Shown here: piece by piece, positions 43,211-54,739 of the stretch
Numbering within the stretch: the stretch's first letter is position 1
How the letters are laid out: every line of letters begins with the position of its first letter
Source of the DNA: Hemileia vastatrix
Lineage: Eukaryota; Basidiomycota; Pucciniomycetes; Pucciniales; Zaghouaniaceae
Assembly: GCA_030280995.1 (NCBI GenBank)
Contig: JASXTE010000078.1
Coordinates: 1 to 64,000, forward strand
Length of the DNA stretch: 64,000 nucleotides
Reading direction: 5' to 3'
Translations under genes and position numbers: made by a program
The notes under the pieces: model-generated
The model's database searches: none
What the model was told of the DNA's origin: nothing
The model's input: the letters and a program-made list of their open reading frames with translations, nothing else

Positions 43211-43252
43211 GATTGGCTCTTCGCTCCGATGATTGGCTCCTCGCTCCGATGG
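43211..43252 (+). promoter_or_regulatory. Tandem repeat with two inverted CCAAT boxes
   Basis: A unit of about 20 bp, GATTGGCTC(T/C)TCGCTCCGAT, occurs twice head to tail, so ATTGG (CCAAT on the other strand) is repeated. It lies about 370-410 bp upstream of the GH3 start codon. It could bind the CCAAT-binding HAP complex, which is an inference. Confidence 0.5.
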
Positions 43253-43620
43253 CGAGAGCAAAGTAGCGTCTTCTTAGATCCAACCTTTTTCCGGGGTATA
43301 ACAACTAATAACAAGCTGAACAGGACCCAGGGCGACTTGCGAAGAGGAAGAAGAAGATCTCCATCCCTTTCGTCACCTCTCTTCTTCTGGCATCCGTTCC
43401 TCCTTCGGTCCTTCTCAAGAGAATCCAGGAACGTCTAGACTTTATTGGAAAGGGATCGCCATTCCATTTGGTAGAAATTGGTTTCTTCAGAAAGTACTTA
43501 TAGAAAGAGGGGAAGGTCGAAATCCCTTCTTCTGCACCCCGCCTTCTTCCCCCACTCTCCCCCATCAGACTCGATCCTCTCTCTCCATACACCCACTATC
43601 CACTTCTAACCTCATCCTAA

Positions 43621-46600
43621 ATGATCATCAATCTCTCTCTCCCTCAAGCCATGGCCGTCATCGGTGGTCTAGGCTCTCTCGCCGCTGCTGCTCCCTTTCA
43701 AGAAGAAGTCTCTCAACCTTTCCTTGTAACGAGAGACAGCTCCAACTACACTCATACCCTTGCAAACGGTGGATCCTGGACTACTGGTTTCGCCAAAGCT
43801 CAATCTCTAGTCGATCAAATGACCATCGAAGAAAAAGTCAACGTCACCACTGGTTAGTGTCTCTGAGAAGCTGCCTATGTGCTCTCTACTGTTACTCACT
43901 CTACTCTTTCTACTTCCTCTTCTCAGGATACACTGGAAAGTGTGTTGGTTTCAGTGGAGAAGTGAGTGTCGAACAAAGAGAGAAGTATCAGTACCTGGTC
44001 TCGGTCGTCGATCTGAGTTGTTTCTTCCCTTCGTCTCCGACAACGTCTCTCTCTCTCAGGTTCCAAGACTTGGTCTACGCGCAATTTGCTTGCAAGGTGA
44101 GCGCGATGAGCCCCTATTCAAAAAGAGATCTGCTCTCTTGGTCTTGATGAAGATAGCGGCGCTCTTTCCGTGAATTTTCCAGGTATTGAGGCACTTTTCT
44201 ATTCTTTCTCTCTTCCCTCTTCAAAAAACCAACTCAGATGGACCTACGGGTGTTCGTCCCGCCCGAGTGAGTGAAAAAGAATCAGAATCGACAACGACAC
44301 GTCCTCGAAGCTGTTTCAATCTCATCGCTGACTCGCCTCATTCTCTCTTGACTCCTGCTCCTTTCTTCATCAGCGTGTCTCTCAGTTCCCAAACGGAGTC
44401 ACCGTCGCTGCCTCTTGGGATCGTGAGCTCATCGCAAAGAGAGCTGAATCGATCGCTGAAGAGTTCGTCGACAAGGGAGTCAACATCTGGCTCGGTCCTG
44501 TCACCGGTTAGTACTCTTCAGATCTCAACATGATCTTTTTGATGAAGTCTGTCTTAACTTCTCATTCTTTCTTCGAATCCACAGGTGGCCCTCTAGGTCG
44601 CTCCCCAAGAGGTGGTAGAAATTGGGAAGGTGAGTAGAAAGTTTGTGAGAGACTTTCTTCGCTTCAACCTCTTAATCTTTACTGACCTTTGCCTTTATCA
44701 TCGTCGCTCCTTTGCTCTTCTTTCACTCTCAGGATTCGGCTCTGACGAATATCTCAACGCAGAGGCTTCTTATCTCAGTGTCAAGCACGCTCAAGAAAAA
44801 GGTGTCGTGACTTGTGCAAAGCATTACATTGCCTACGAGGTGAGTTGAAAGTAGCTCAATGATTTGCTTCTGTAGATTTATGCTGACGGACTGTCTCCCG
44901 CTCTTCGTCTTTTCTCTCTACTCTCTCCCAATTCCTGCCTCGCCACTTTCTCCTTCGTTGTTTCGACCTGACAGCAAGAGACGTTCCGTAATCCTTACAA
45001 CACTTTTCTTCCTGAACCTTACTCACTTCCACAATTCGCTCCTACAGAGCAAATGCCAATCAGCTCAAACTTGGACGACAAGACTCTTCGTAAGTGGTTT
45101 GTTGGTTGGAAAGCGTTTGACGTTCGAGCGTCACTATAGATGCACGTCTCTGACACTCTTTCTCTCTTTCCACTACTTTTCTTCACTCCATTGCACGATC
45201 TTCTTTCTTCCCTTCTCGATAGATGAGATCTATCTGAGACCTTTCGCAGAGGCTGTCAGAGCTGGAGCCGGTGAGCTTTGAACGACATCGAGGTCCGAGG
45301 TCGAGGAGCGGTCTGACTAACCCTCTGCCTCAGTTTGACTGACTTTCACCATCTACATCTCTACCTTCCTTTATTGATCCAGGAACGTTGATGTGTTCAT
45401 ACTCAGAAGGTCCGTGCTGAATCCCATGCCAAATCTTTCTTTCTCGAGATTGCATCAGTGGATCTTCACTGACCTTTCACGCCTTTGCACTTTCATTTTC
45501 TTCTCTTCTAACCAGTTAACGGTGTCCACGCTTGCGGAGACGACTACAGCCAGAACAAGATCCTCAAGACCGAGCTCAATTTCCAAGGAGCCATCGTTTC
45601 AGAGTAAGTTGCCTCGCATTCTCGAAATCGAGCGGTCGTCAATACTGACTCACCTTTGTTTCTCATTTTCCCTGTCTCTTCCACTCTGACTTCATTAGCT
45701 GGGGAGTGAGTTTGCTCTAATCGCTGCCTACCTTTGCCTTTCTCTTGCTTTGACTGACTCTCTCTCGTCTTTTCTTTCTCACTTTTCAGGGTACCTGGAA
45801 CACCATTGACGATGCTAACGGAGGTCTCGACGTCAGCATGCCAGGAACTGCTTTCTTCGGGATCTTTGGTAACTTCTTTGGAGACGAATTGGTCGCTGCC
45901 ATCAAGAACGGATCCGTCTCGGAAACCAGATTGGTGAGTTCGAGAATGAGCTCGCTCGACTGTGCTATCATCTTCTGGTTCGAGATCTAATTCGTTATGA
46001 CTCTCCTGAACTCTCTCCATCTCTCTCTCCAGAACGACATGGTACTTCGTCTATTGACTCCAGTCTTCGAGCTTCAAGACCTTGAAAACTGGATCAACCT
46101 CAGATCAACGTCTACGATATTGATGCCCCAACCAACAACGTCAGGAGAGATCATCACAAAATCATCAAGAAGATCGGAGAGGAATCCATCACTCTTCTCA
46201 AGAACGACGGAGCATTGCCTCTCAAGGCCAAGGAGATCCAGTCTAGTGAGTCGATTCGCTGTTTGCGAGATCTTGAACAACAAACTGCTGAATCTCTTTT
46301 CTCTTCTTTCCCTCGCTGATCAACAGTCGCTGTCATTGGTCAAGATGCTGGTGATTCCATCGGTGGCTGGACTAACTGTGGTCAGACTGGCCAGTGTGCA
46401 ATGGACGCTTTCAATGGAACTATGACTTCTGGTGGAGGTAGTGGTTGGGTGAGTACAAGTACGAAGGATAGAGGACTTGAGCTCAACGTCTAGTAGAAAT
46501 GTTGATCGATAGCTTTTGACAATTTCAATCCCTCTCTCCAACTCATCGCTGCTTCTCTCTAGGCTTATCCACCTTACATAATCTCCCCTCTGGCTGCCAT

Positions 46601-47789
46601 TCAACACTACGTCAGAAACGGAGGACCAGACATTAACATCCATCTCGACAACTGGAACACTACGAATGCCATCACTCAAGCATCTGCCTCTGAAGTCGCC
46701 ATCGTCTTCGTCAACACTTATGCGACCGAACAGCAAGACAGAGAAATTTGACTGTCTGGGCGAACGGAGACCAGCTCATCAAGGACGTAGCTTCAGTCAA
46801 CAACAACACCATCGTCGTCATTCATGCTCCAGGACCGGTCTTGGTCGAAGAATGGATCAAGCACAAGAACGTAACTGCAGTCCTTCACGCCTATCTTCCA
46901 GGTCAAGAAGGAGGTAACTCTCTTCCACCAGTCTTGTTCGGTGAAGTTTCGCCATCTGGAAAGGTGAGTGATCGACTTGGTGAACTTGTCTCTTTCCCCT
47001 CTCCATGTCTTCTCAGCTTCACATTCTAACATCGACTTCATCTTTCCTCGCTCTCTATCTCTCTCTTCATAGCTACCATTCACTATGGGCAAGAAAGAGT
47101 CCGACTGGAGTCCAAACGGTATCGTCAACGATCCTGTCTTGAAACCTCAAGCAGACTTCACTGAGAAGCTCCTCGTCGACTACAAGTGGTTCGACGCTAA
47201 GAACATCACTCCTAGATTCGAGTTCGGATTTGGTCTCTTTTACTCTACGTTCTCTTTCGGCGAAGCTTCAGTCTCAAAGTCGTTCAAGAAAGATCACACC
47301 TCCATCCAACCAACTTCTGAAAAGTTCGCCGACGATGAATTCGATGGAGAATCCGTCTACGATCAAGTCTTGGAAGTCGAAGTCGACGTTACCAACTCTG
47401 GAGGAGTCGACGCTGCTGAAGTCGCTCAACTTTACATTCAGGTGAGTTTCATTCAAAGGTGTTGTTCTTTCCGTGCACTCCTTCAACTCAAGGATCCATT
47501 TCACTGACACGATCAACTCTCTCTTTTTCATTCACTCTACTACTCTTCTACTCTACAGCTCCCTGAATCAGCCAATCAACCACCTTCTCTTCTTCGTGGA
47601 TTCGAGAAACTCTACCTCAAGTCTGGAGAGACAAAGACTGCCAAGTTCGCTCTTCGTCGTAATGATCTCTCTGTCTGGTCCATTGAAACTCAAAGATGGC
47701 ACATTCCATCTGGGGAAATCACCTTCAAAGTCGGTTCTTCCAGCAGAGACTTCAAGGCTACCACGACTTGGAGCAAATCTCAGAACTAG
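43621..47789 (+). CDS. Secreted GH3 beta-glucosidase, 18 exons, two frameshifts as sequenced
   Basis: Exons run from 43621-43852 to 47559-47789; the 7-nt exon 12 is at 45699-45705. About 760 residues. An N-terminal secretion signal ends near LAAAAP. GH3 motifs are present: MTIEEKVNVTTG, VPRLGLRAICLQDGPTGVRP, ASWDRELIAKRAESIAEEF, GPLGRSPRGGRNWEGF, VVTCAKHYIAYEQE, GTLMCSYSEVNGVHACGDDY and AIVSDWG, whose Asp is the catalytic nucleophile, then LLKNDGALPL and LHAYLPGQEGG. The fibronectin-III-like end is present (EVAQLYIQLPES). It should hydrolyse beta-glucosides outside the cell. One base is missing before INVYDIDAP (about 46102) and one A within QQDRE-NLTVW (about 46747). Confidence 0.9.
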
Positions 47790-48944
47790 ACTTCTCTCTT
47801 CACCTCTCGTCTTGACCCATCTCAATCATCTAAAGTCGTTCCAACCTCTCTCATCTTTTGTGCCACTCGCATCTCATCAGTCAAGTACATAGTTTGAAAT
47901 TCAATCGTCATCTCAATCTTCTTGTCGAGACTTTGTCTTCGTTCGTTTGATGATCGCGGTTTTGTTTCATCGCACATGAGCAAAAGTCTCAAGAATGATC
48001 AGACGTCGACAGGAGAAAAAGCTGCTGATATGTTTGAGAAGACCACTATCCTGAGTCTCAAGGGGGTGACCTCTGCTCTTGAATCTGATCTTTCTTTATT
48101 GGTAAAGATCCTATTCGAGACCATGAGAACTTGCAAAAGTTCTTACCGGGTTTGTTCGCCATTAAAGGTTGCCCTTCAATCCAAAATTCACTTTTTTCAA
48201 ACTGATAATGGATTTGTTAGGAAGGCGAGAAAACCGATGAAAAGCGATAGGAAGCGTTCGAATCTGAAGAGATAGGAAGGATCTCAAATCCAAAGTGACA
48301 TAGCGACTACACCATGACCAGCTCTGACGTCTTTCGTCTTCTTCCAGAAGGTTTGTAAGATACAAGATTTTGATTAGAATCGATAAGAGTAATGGAAGTG
48401 ACATTTGAAGACCGGAGGGAATAGAACAGAGCGACTTGTTGGAATGATGCATTTAAATTCCCACTTTCTCCAAAGCGGGCTCTGAGCAAACTTCTCCAGG
48501 CAACATTTTCGACGGACTGTAACTCTACTCTCCCTCAAAGCCTTTTTTGAATAGTTTTGACAGGTCCAAAGAAGTAAGAGAATTCTGTAAAAATAGTCTT
48601 TCAGGGAAGAGGAGGTCATCTAGACCCTGTAGACCTCGAAAGGGAGGTCCATCTCGTCAAGCGGTAGCAAGTTTGGAGGCAGGATTCGACACCACCCAAA
48701 TTATTGGAGCTTCTTTCAGGACTCTGTATCGGCGTGCCCGCTTCCCAGCTTGTTTAAGCCCCTTTTTGCAGACTGGAAGATGATGAATCAATCTGTAAAA
48801 ACCATCGAAGAAGGCAGAAGATGCTCTGAAGTTTGTGCAGAGCTTGGAAGGATCGATCAAAGTGGTAAGCCTGCGTTTCGCCCTTCGAAAAACCTTCGAG
48901 AATCTTTCGGTGGACGAACTGTTTTCTCGAAGTCGACTCTTTAC

Positions 48945-49075
48945 GACACTCTCTCTTCTGAAAAGACTCGATTTGATTCGATCTAGAACATTCGGAACCA
49001 CTTGAGCCTTGGTCATTCTCAATCGACCTTGGCTGGTCGGTCGAAGCTCCCTGAGAGATGCTGGGAAGTCTCTGG
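48945..49075 (+). repeat. Diverged dispersed repeat, copy A
   Basis: Shares GCTTGGTCATTCT-like and ACCTTGGCTGG..CTCCCTGAGAG..CTGGGAAG blocks with 50270-50420 in the same orientation. The two copies are clearly related but with many differences. Confidence 0.6.
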
Positions 49076-50269
49076 CAGGGAGTGACGAGCTGACTTCTCG
49101 CTCCCAGAAGTAGACTTTGTCGTTCTGCTTGATCTTTTCAACCACTACAACCTCACCTTATGTATCTCATCTGACTGAATGAACGAGATAGAGATCAGTC
49201 CTGCCGCTGCCTCGAAAGTCATGACTTTTTCCAAAGTGTTCACACTTCATCTAGCCCAAAAACACGAGCCCCTAGCTCTCATTTCCTCAACAATTCTCTG
49301 AGCCTCGAACCGACTCTTGAATCGAGAACTTGAGTCAATTCTGGAGCGATTTCATTCTTACAGATTTTCTTGTTGTCTCCAGAAATTGCGAGTAAATAGC
49401 TGTTTTACCTAGAAAAGGGGTTAGAAACCTTCACCCTGCATCGAGGCTTCTCGTCCATAAGGGAAGCGAAAGAGGATTCTTCAGAACGACTCTGATTACT
49501 AGTGATCAGGCTACATGCAATCTAGTATGACAGTCAAATTGATTTATTCGGATTTCGCTTCCCTTAAAGAGATACACGACTAACGACCGTATTAGGCACA
49601 GATCTGTTCTGATTTGTGCCACCGATGAAGTTTCACCTTTCCACGAGCTAGGCACCTATGGCGTAAGACCTAGTATTCTGGAGCAACCTAACTGTTTTGA
49701 TTCTTCTTTTCGATAAAAAGATCAGAAGAATTGGAGAAATCGTCTCTTTTAACAATTCTAATGACCCTCACGGCTCTATAACATAACGACCTTACAATGA
49801 CAATATAACGACATTATGACGATAAACTATAACAATAAAAACAACGAAAAACTATACACTAAATGTATCTTTAACCCTGCTATCAAAAAAAAGTGACCAG
49901 CCTGCTACTCTGAATGAGCTTAAGTCGTCTCTGGAGAGTGGTGGACCGAGTCTATCAACTACGCAAATCTCTGAATGGGCCTCGACCCTAGAGAGATGAA
50001 GACAGTCTAACAAAATCAAGTTGATTGAGTATCTTCTTACTCATGGGCCCGACCCTAGAGAGAGAATGAGAAACGTCAAGGACGCTGTTGACTGACAAAC
50101 AAAGAAGCAAGCCTTCCAACCATGACTATAGAGAGCAGCCGTATGGCTGCATCTCTTTGGTTGGAAAGCTTCGCTGTACTGACCGGTCAGGGAGAGTGCC
50201 ATGGTTCTCGGGACTTGGTGGTATCTCTCTAACATGCTCAAGGTCCATCGACTCATCGACTCTTTCCGA

Positions 50270-50420
50270 CCCGCTCTCTTCGGGAGAGACTCAAATCTAT
50301 TCGAACTAGACTATTCAGACTCTTTTGGGGCTTGGTCATTCTTGATCATTCTGGCTTGACCTTGGCTGGCTGGCCATCAACTCCCTGAGAGGTTCTGGGA
50401 AGCCTTGGGAGAAAGCTCGT
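50270..50420 (+). repeat. Diverged dispersed repeat, copy B
   Basis: Partner of 48945-49075. It begins with CTCTTC and includes TTGGTCATTCTTGATCATTC, ACCTTGGCTGGCTGGCC and CTCCCTGAGAGGTTCTGGGA. The family is unknown; it could be a remnant of an old transposon. Confidence 0.6.
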
Positions 50421-50535
50421 CGTTGACTGTTACCGACTCGCTCTGACCTCCAAAGACTCGTTTCCAGTCGATCTGGACGAAAAGAAAGCGATCGAGCTTT
50501 ATGGTATTTCTAGGTAGGTGAGAGCCGTGAGCTCA

Positions 50536-51977
50536 TTACAGTTTCTTCTCCTGAACCATCTCCATTCCGTCGATTCCAAGAGCTCCCAAAGCATTATTGC
50601 AGGCGAGATCAGCCATTGCCTGTCTGGTCTCGTTTGTAGCCGAGGCTATATGGGGAAGAATCATGACTTTGTCGGCTATCGAAGGGGAAAGCAGAGGATG
50701 AGAAGATGGGATGTCTTGGAATGACATCACCGCGGAGAGTCGAAGGTCTGTGAATTAGATGGAAGCTTTTGATGCAAAACTTGGGTAGGAAGATCATCGA
50801 CCCATCGTTGGGATTGATGGAGATCAAACTTACTTGGCTCATTTTCCACGACATCTAGACCCGCTCCAGCAATCTCATCTGCTTCCAAACTTTTGGCTAG
50901 AGCTTCCGTATCCACCAAAGGTCCTCTAGATACGTTCACGATGTAGGCAGTCTTCCTTCGAGTGCAAGGGATAGATTATCAGTGAGATTCTCATGAAAAG
51001 CGAAAAGTCAGAAACGACGGGCTTGGAGATGGACTCACTTCATCTTCTTGAGGAAATCAGAGTTGATGATGTGTTTGGTAGAAGAGTTCAAAGAAGCTAG
51101 TATACTGTAGAGGGACATATAAGAAGCTCTCGTCTTGGGTGAGTCGTGAGTGAAGTCGAAAAAGGTTGCAACAGCCATCATTTCCTCAAAGTCTCACTCA
51201 CATCAATCCGTCTGAGTTCCTTGCTAGATCGTCCTTATCAGGTTCGTTCTCAACTTTGACATCATTTGAAAGGGAATAACCGCCTTTTCTCAAGGTCGAG
51301 AAGTCTTGAGATTCCAAATCAAAGGGCTTTGGAGAAGAAGTTGTATATATGACTTTTCCAGGACGAAAAGCTCTCAAAAGCAGAACCAAAGTCTGAGCGA
51401 CTGTCAAAGGGAAAAAAAGAGAAGAAAGAAAGGGAGTTTCTGAGCTTCTAACAATAAGAGACGAAGCAAGTGAAGAAAGCGAGATGACTTCACTATTTCC
51501 AAATCCCAAGAAGCCAATTGTCTTCCCTTGGAGAGAAGGGCCACAGAATGCCAAAGGACTCCAAGGATTCTTGTTCCATTCTCCTTCCCTAACGACTCTA
51601 GCAGCTCTAGGGACTTGTCTAGTGAGGTTCAACATGAGAGTCAAAGTGAGTTCAGCGACAGCTTGATCGAGAACAAAGGGAGTGTAGCCCAAGCGTAAGT
51701 TTCGCTTCTTCATAGCTTTGAGGTCTACATGATCGAAGCCCACTGAAAAGGTAGAGATGACTTTGAGGGAAGGACTCGAGTTTGATAGTAGATCTTCAGA
51801 GATTGCATCTTGAAGAGCTACAATCATGGCATCTGCATTCTTGATTTGACTCTTGAGCCATTGAGGATCCGCTGGAGAGTCTTTGTCCCACTGAATGAGT
51901 TCTATTTGACCATTTGAGACGTACTTGTCCAGCACATTCGAAGGGATTCTTCGGGTCAGAACGACTTTTGGAGGCAT
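50536..51977 (-). CDS. D-isomer-specific 2-hydroxyacid dehydrogenase (glyoxylate/hydroxypyruvate reductase type)
   Basis: Five exons: 51977-51494, 51400-51202, 51104-51039, 50955-50834 and 50714-50536; 349 residues, normal length. Catalytic domain motifs: VISTFSVGFDHVDL and NLRLGYTPFVLDQAVAELTL. The nucleotide-binding motif is GKTIGFLGFGNIAQTL; VSRGPLVDT holds the catalytic Arg, GLDVVENEP the Glu and LPHIASAT the His. It reduces glyoxylate/hydroxypyruvate or similar 2-oxoacids with NAD(P)H. An in-frame ATG 22 codons upstream (52043) would add a basic, hydrophobic leader (LTRPRRLLLLASIASST), a possible mitochondrial signal. The gene is divergent from the mitochondrial carrier at 52195. Confidence 0.9.
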
Positions 51978-52194
51978 GGTTGAAGAGGCAATTGAGGCAA
52001 GAAGAAGAAGTCGACGAGGTCTCGTGAGTTGCTCTTCTACCACTCATTCCTCTCGAATCAACTATTCGAGAACATACCTTCATCTTCAACTTCAACTTCA
52101 AAATCTCTGATTCTTGCTTCAGCTACTTGATCCGACATCGAGCGTCCCTCGACTTTGATCTCTTCTCACACTTTCACTCACCACTCAATCCACA

Positions 52195-53934
52195 ATGACT
52201 GATCCAAAACCGGCAAATCTACCAAAGGGAGGCAAAGGTCCTTATCCATTTTGGCTTGGAGGTGAGTTTAGTACTCTAGAAGTTGATGAATGCAGCTTTG
52301 AATAGGGAGAGAAGCGAGAGAGAGGTGGAATTGAGTACTGGTGGTAGTGGAAACAAGCTGTCGCTTTCAGCAGCTCACTCGCAACAGTGAATGTCGCTGA
52401 GACAGCTACAGCTTCAGCAGAGTGGATTTGAGGCTTAATCAAAACACTCAGTAGGATCGGATAGGACGTAGAGAACTGGGTGGATGAGAGGCAGCTCATT
52501 TCGGGTTGAGTCTATCTGCTCCAATTCAGACCTATCGTCTCATTCAGCTCGTCCCAGAATGCCTAATCGGGATTCAAAGAGCATTGAGATCACAATCATA
52601 GCATTCAGTCTCGTTTCTGTTGGCTCAGAAGAGCGAAGAGAAGACCCATTATTGGTGCTATCATCTCCTACTTTTTCCATCTCACTGATAGTTATCATCG
52701 TTCCGTTTCTTCCACCTCTCGCTTCTGGATCTCACTTACTCTCGCAGGCGCTGCTGCGTGTTCAGCAGCAACTATAACTCATCCCTTGTGAGTATATCTC
52801 CTTCAGTTCATGAGTATATCTCCTTCAGTTCATCGGATTGGTCCGAAACTCTCTCTGAACACTCCCTCCTTCTTCTCTTACTCTCTAAAGGGATCTGACA
52901 AAGGTAAGACTTTCATGCTTTGATCTCTTTTCCAGACGTCCCGAACTTCTTCCCCGGCCAAAGGCTGAGACTGACTATCTTTCGCATCTTAACCTTACTC
53001 TTCTCCAGTACCGTCTTCAAACTGCAGCTGTCAAACAAGGAATGGTCAAGACAATGGTCGATTCAGTCAAGAATGAGGGAGTAACAAGTTTATGGGCTGG
53101 ATTGACTGCTACTTGGTTACGTCAATTTTCTTACTCCGTCACTAGATTCGCGATCTACGAAGAGATGAAAGCCAGACTCACTCCCGAAGGAAAGAAGGCT
53201 CCTGATACTGGAGGTTTAGTCATTTCAGCTGCCACAGCAGGAGCTGTAGCTGGAGTTGCAGGAAATCCAGCCGAATTAGTTCTCGTTCGTATGTGCTCGG
53301 ATCTCAACAAGCCTCTAGCAGAACGCTACAACTATGGAAATGCTTTAAGAGGTTTATATCTAGCATCAAGAGATGACGGAGCTTATGTCTTGACTCGTGG
53401 TTTATCGATGAACATCTTGAGATCAATGGTCCTCAACGTTTCTCAATTAGCTGCCTACGATTCTTTCAAGACTGCTTTACTTTCTCTAGGTTTCTTTGAA
53501 GAAGGTCCAATACTTCACACAGCTGCAAGTTTCTGTGCTGGAACTTTCGCTACTACTGTTTGTACTCCAGTCGATGTTGTCAAGAGTAGAATTCAAAATG
53601 CCAAAGGAAAAGGACTTGGTGTTGGAGCTGTCATCTCGGATGCTTTGAGGAAAGATGGCCCAACCGTCTTTTTCAGAGGATTCTTGCCTGCTTGGACTAG
53701 ATTGCAACCTCAAACTACTTTGTTGTTCCTGTTCTTCGAGCAGTTCAAGGTGAGTGTAGTCCTGATTCTAGTCACGTCGAAGCTCACGTTCGAAGGTCAT
53801 GCGTACATTCTTGAAGTCGAAGCTTTGTAGCTTTCCATTTCTGACTCTGCATGTTTTCTTGTCTTCTCATTCTTCTTCTTCTCCTTCAGGGTATCATTGA
53901 CAAATCTCGAGCTGCAAAGGAAGCTTCGGCGTAA
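52195..53934 (+). CDS. Mitochondrial carrier, dicarboxylate/oxoglutarate type (SLC25)
   Basis: Five exons: 52195-52261, 52748-52787, 52891-52903 (13 nt), 53009-53749 and 53890-53934; 301 residues, the usual carrier size. Three repeats each begin with a carrier signature: HPLDLTKYRLQ, NPAELVLVRM and TPVDVVKSRIQ. Six TM helices are expected in the inner mitochondrial membrane. The segment ATWLRQFSYSVTRFAIYEEM and NPAE..VRM resemble the dicarboxylate and oxoglutarate/malate carriers (DIC1/OGC), so dicarboxylate exchange is likely, with exact substrate unproven. Exon 3 is a 13-nt micro-exon carrying DLTK. Divergent partner is a 2-hydroxyacid dehydrogenase, so both may serve organic-acid metabolism. 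Confidence 0.9.
52789..52832 (+). repeat. 22-bp perfect tandem duplication over a splice donor
   Basis: TGAGTATATCTCCTTCAGTT plus CA is repeated exactly twice, beginning inside the GTGAGT donor of exon 2 of the carrier gene. The second copy lacks the leading G (ATGAGT), so only the first can act as donor. Confidence 0.9.
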
Positions 53935-54739
53935 TCATCTCAAGTGTCTCAACAATGTAAATATCGACATGTTCAATCCTCGCTACCTCTTCGATCTACC
54001 TGCCTTTTACCTGCACCTCAGATGACAAACATGAATTCCATGACAAATAACTCCACTCAAACAATCGAATCGCTTTTGGATAGCTTCCGGTTCGGAGGAT
54101 CCTTTTGCAAATCAAGAATGATTTCCTCCATCTCCCTGTCTTTCAGAATCTTTTCTATGCCCTCAATTCTCAAATCAAACCCTTGAACAATCCAAACTGT
54201 TTCTTTCTTCCCTTCAGCTTGTCTCGTTTTCTTTGCTTCTATTTCCAAATCTCTCTCAATTTTCAACCTTCATCATCATTCACGCGTCACGACGATTTTT
54301 TTGCTGCATCTTTTCACAACCTTGTCACTTTTTCTACGTTTCCTCCGTTTCAATTTTGATCAATTACGTCTCTGTTTCTTCTCGGATTCCGATTTGAGCC
54401 AATCTCATGCAGGACAGAGCAGGCATCAAAAGCTCTGATGGGTTACGATCAAGTAGCGAAAGGAAGATAACCGAAAAGGCCAAATATCGAGCCGCTCTTG
54501 TTCATCCAGCCCAAAACTTCGTTTACGCAAAGGATATACCATAAGAAGAGCTATAAAGCTGTTCAGGATGGCTTCATCTACGCCGAGTAAAGTCATCCCT
54601 CCACGCTTTCCTGCGAAGAAGAGCGGCGTCGAAAGGCTCATGTGGATCATCAACTGGCCCTCTCCTCTATAAGAGCAGAGATGAACAAGCTCAAATCAAG
54701 TCGAAACACCTTCTTCTGCTATCATTTCAAATTTTAAGG
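53935..54739. other. Intergenic between the carrier and the PL14-like gene
   Basis: About 800 bp holding the carrier 3' flank and the promoter of the lyase-like gene. Short frames here have no motif. I see no gene. Confidence 0.5.

Larger units (their letters stand above)
47790..50535. other. Gene-poor, repeat-bearing intergenic region
   Basis: About 2.7 kb without a recognisable gene. A plus-strand frame at 47976-48275 (starting MSKSLKNDQTSTGEKAADMF) is helical-looking but unsupported. An AT-rich patch lies at about 49750-49870. Diverged copies of one sequence lie at about 48945-49075 and 50270-50420. I found no tRNA, transposase or terminal repeat. Confidence 0.5.

Noticed and set aside
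48547..49145. Helix-turn-helix-like or transposase-like short frames on both strands
   Set aside because: Frames are short, overlap on opposite strands and lack a catalytic core; only the repeat itself is supported.
47790..50535. tRNA or rRNA genes
   Set aside because: I looked for T-loop and anticodon-arm patterns on both strands and found no convincing cloverleaf.
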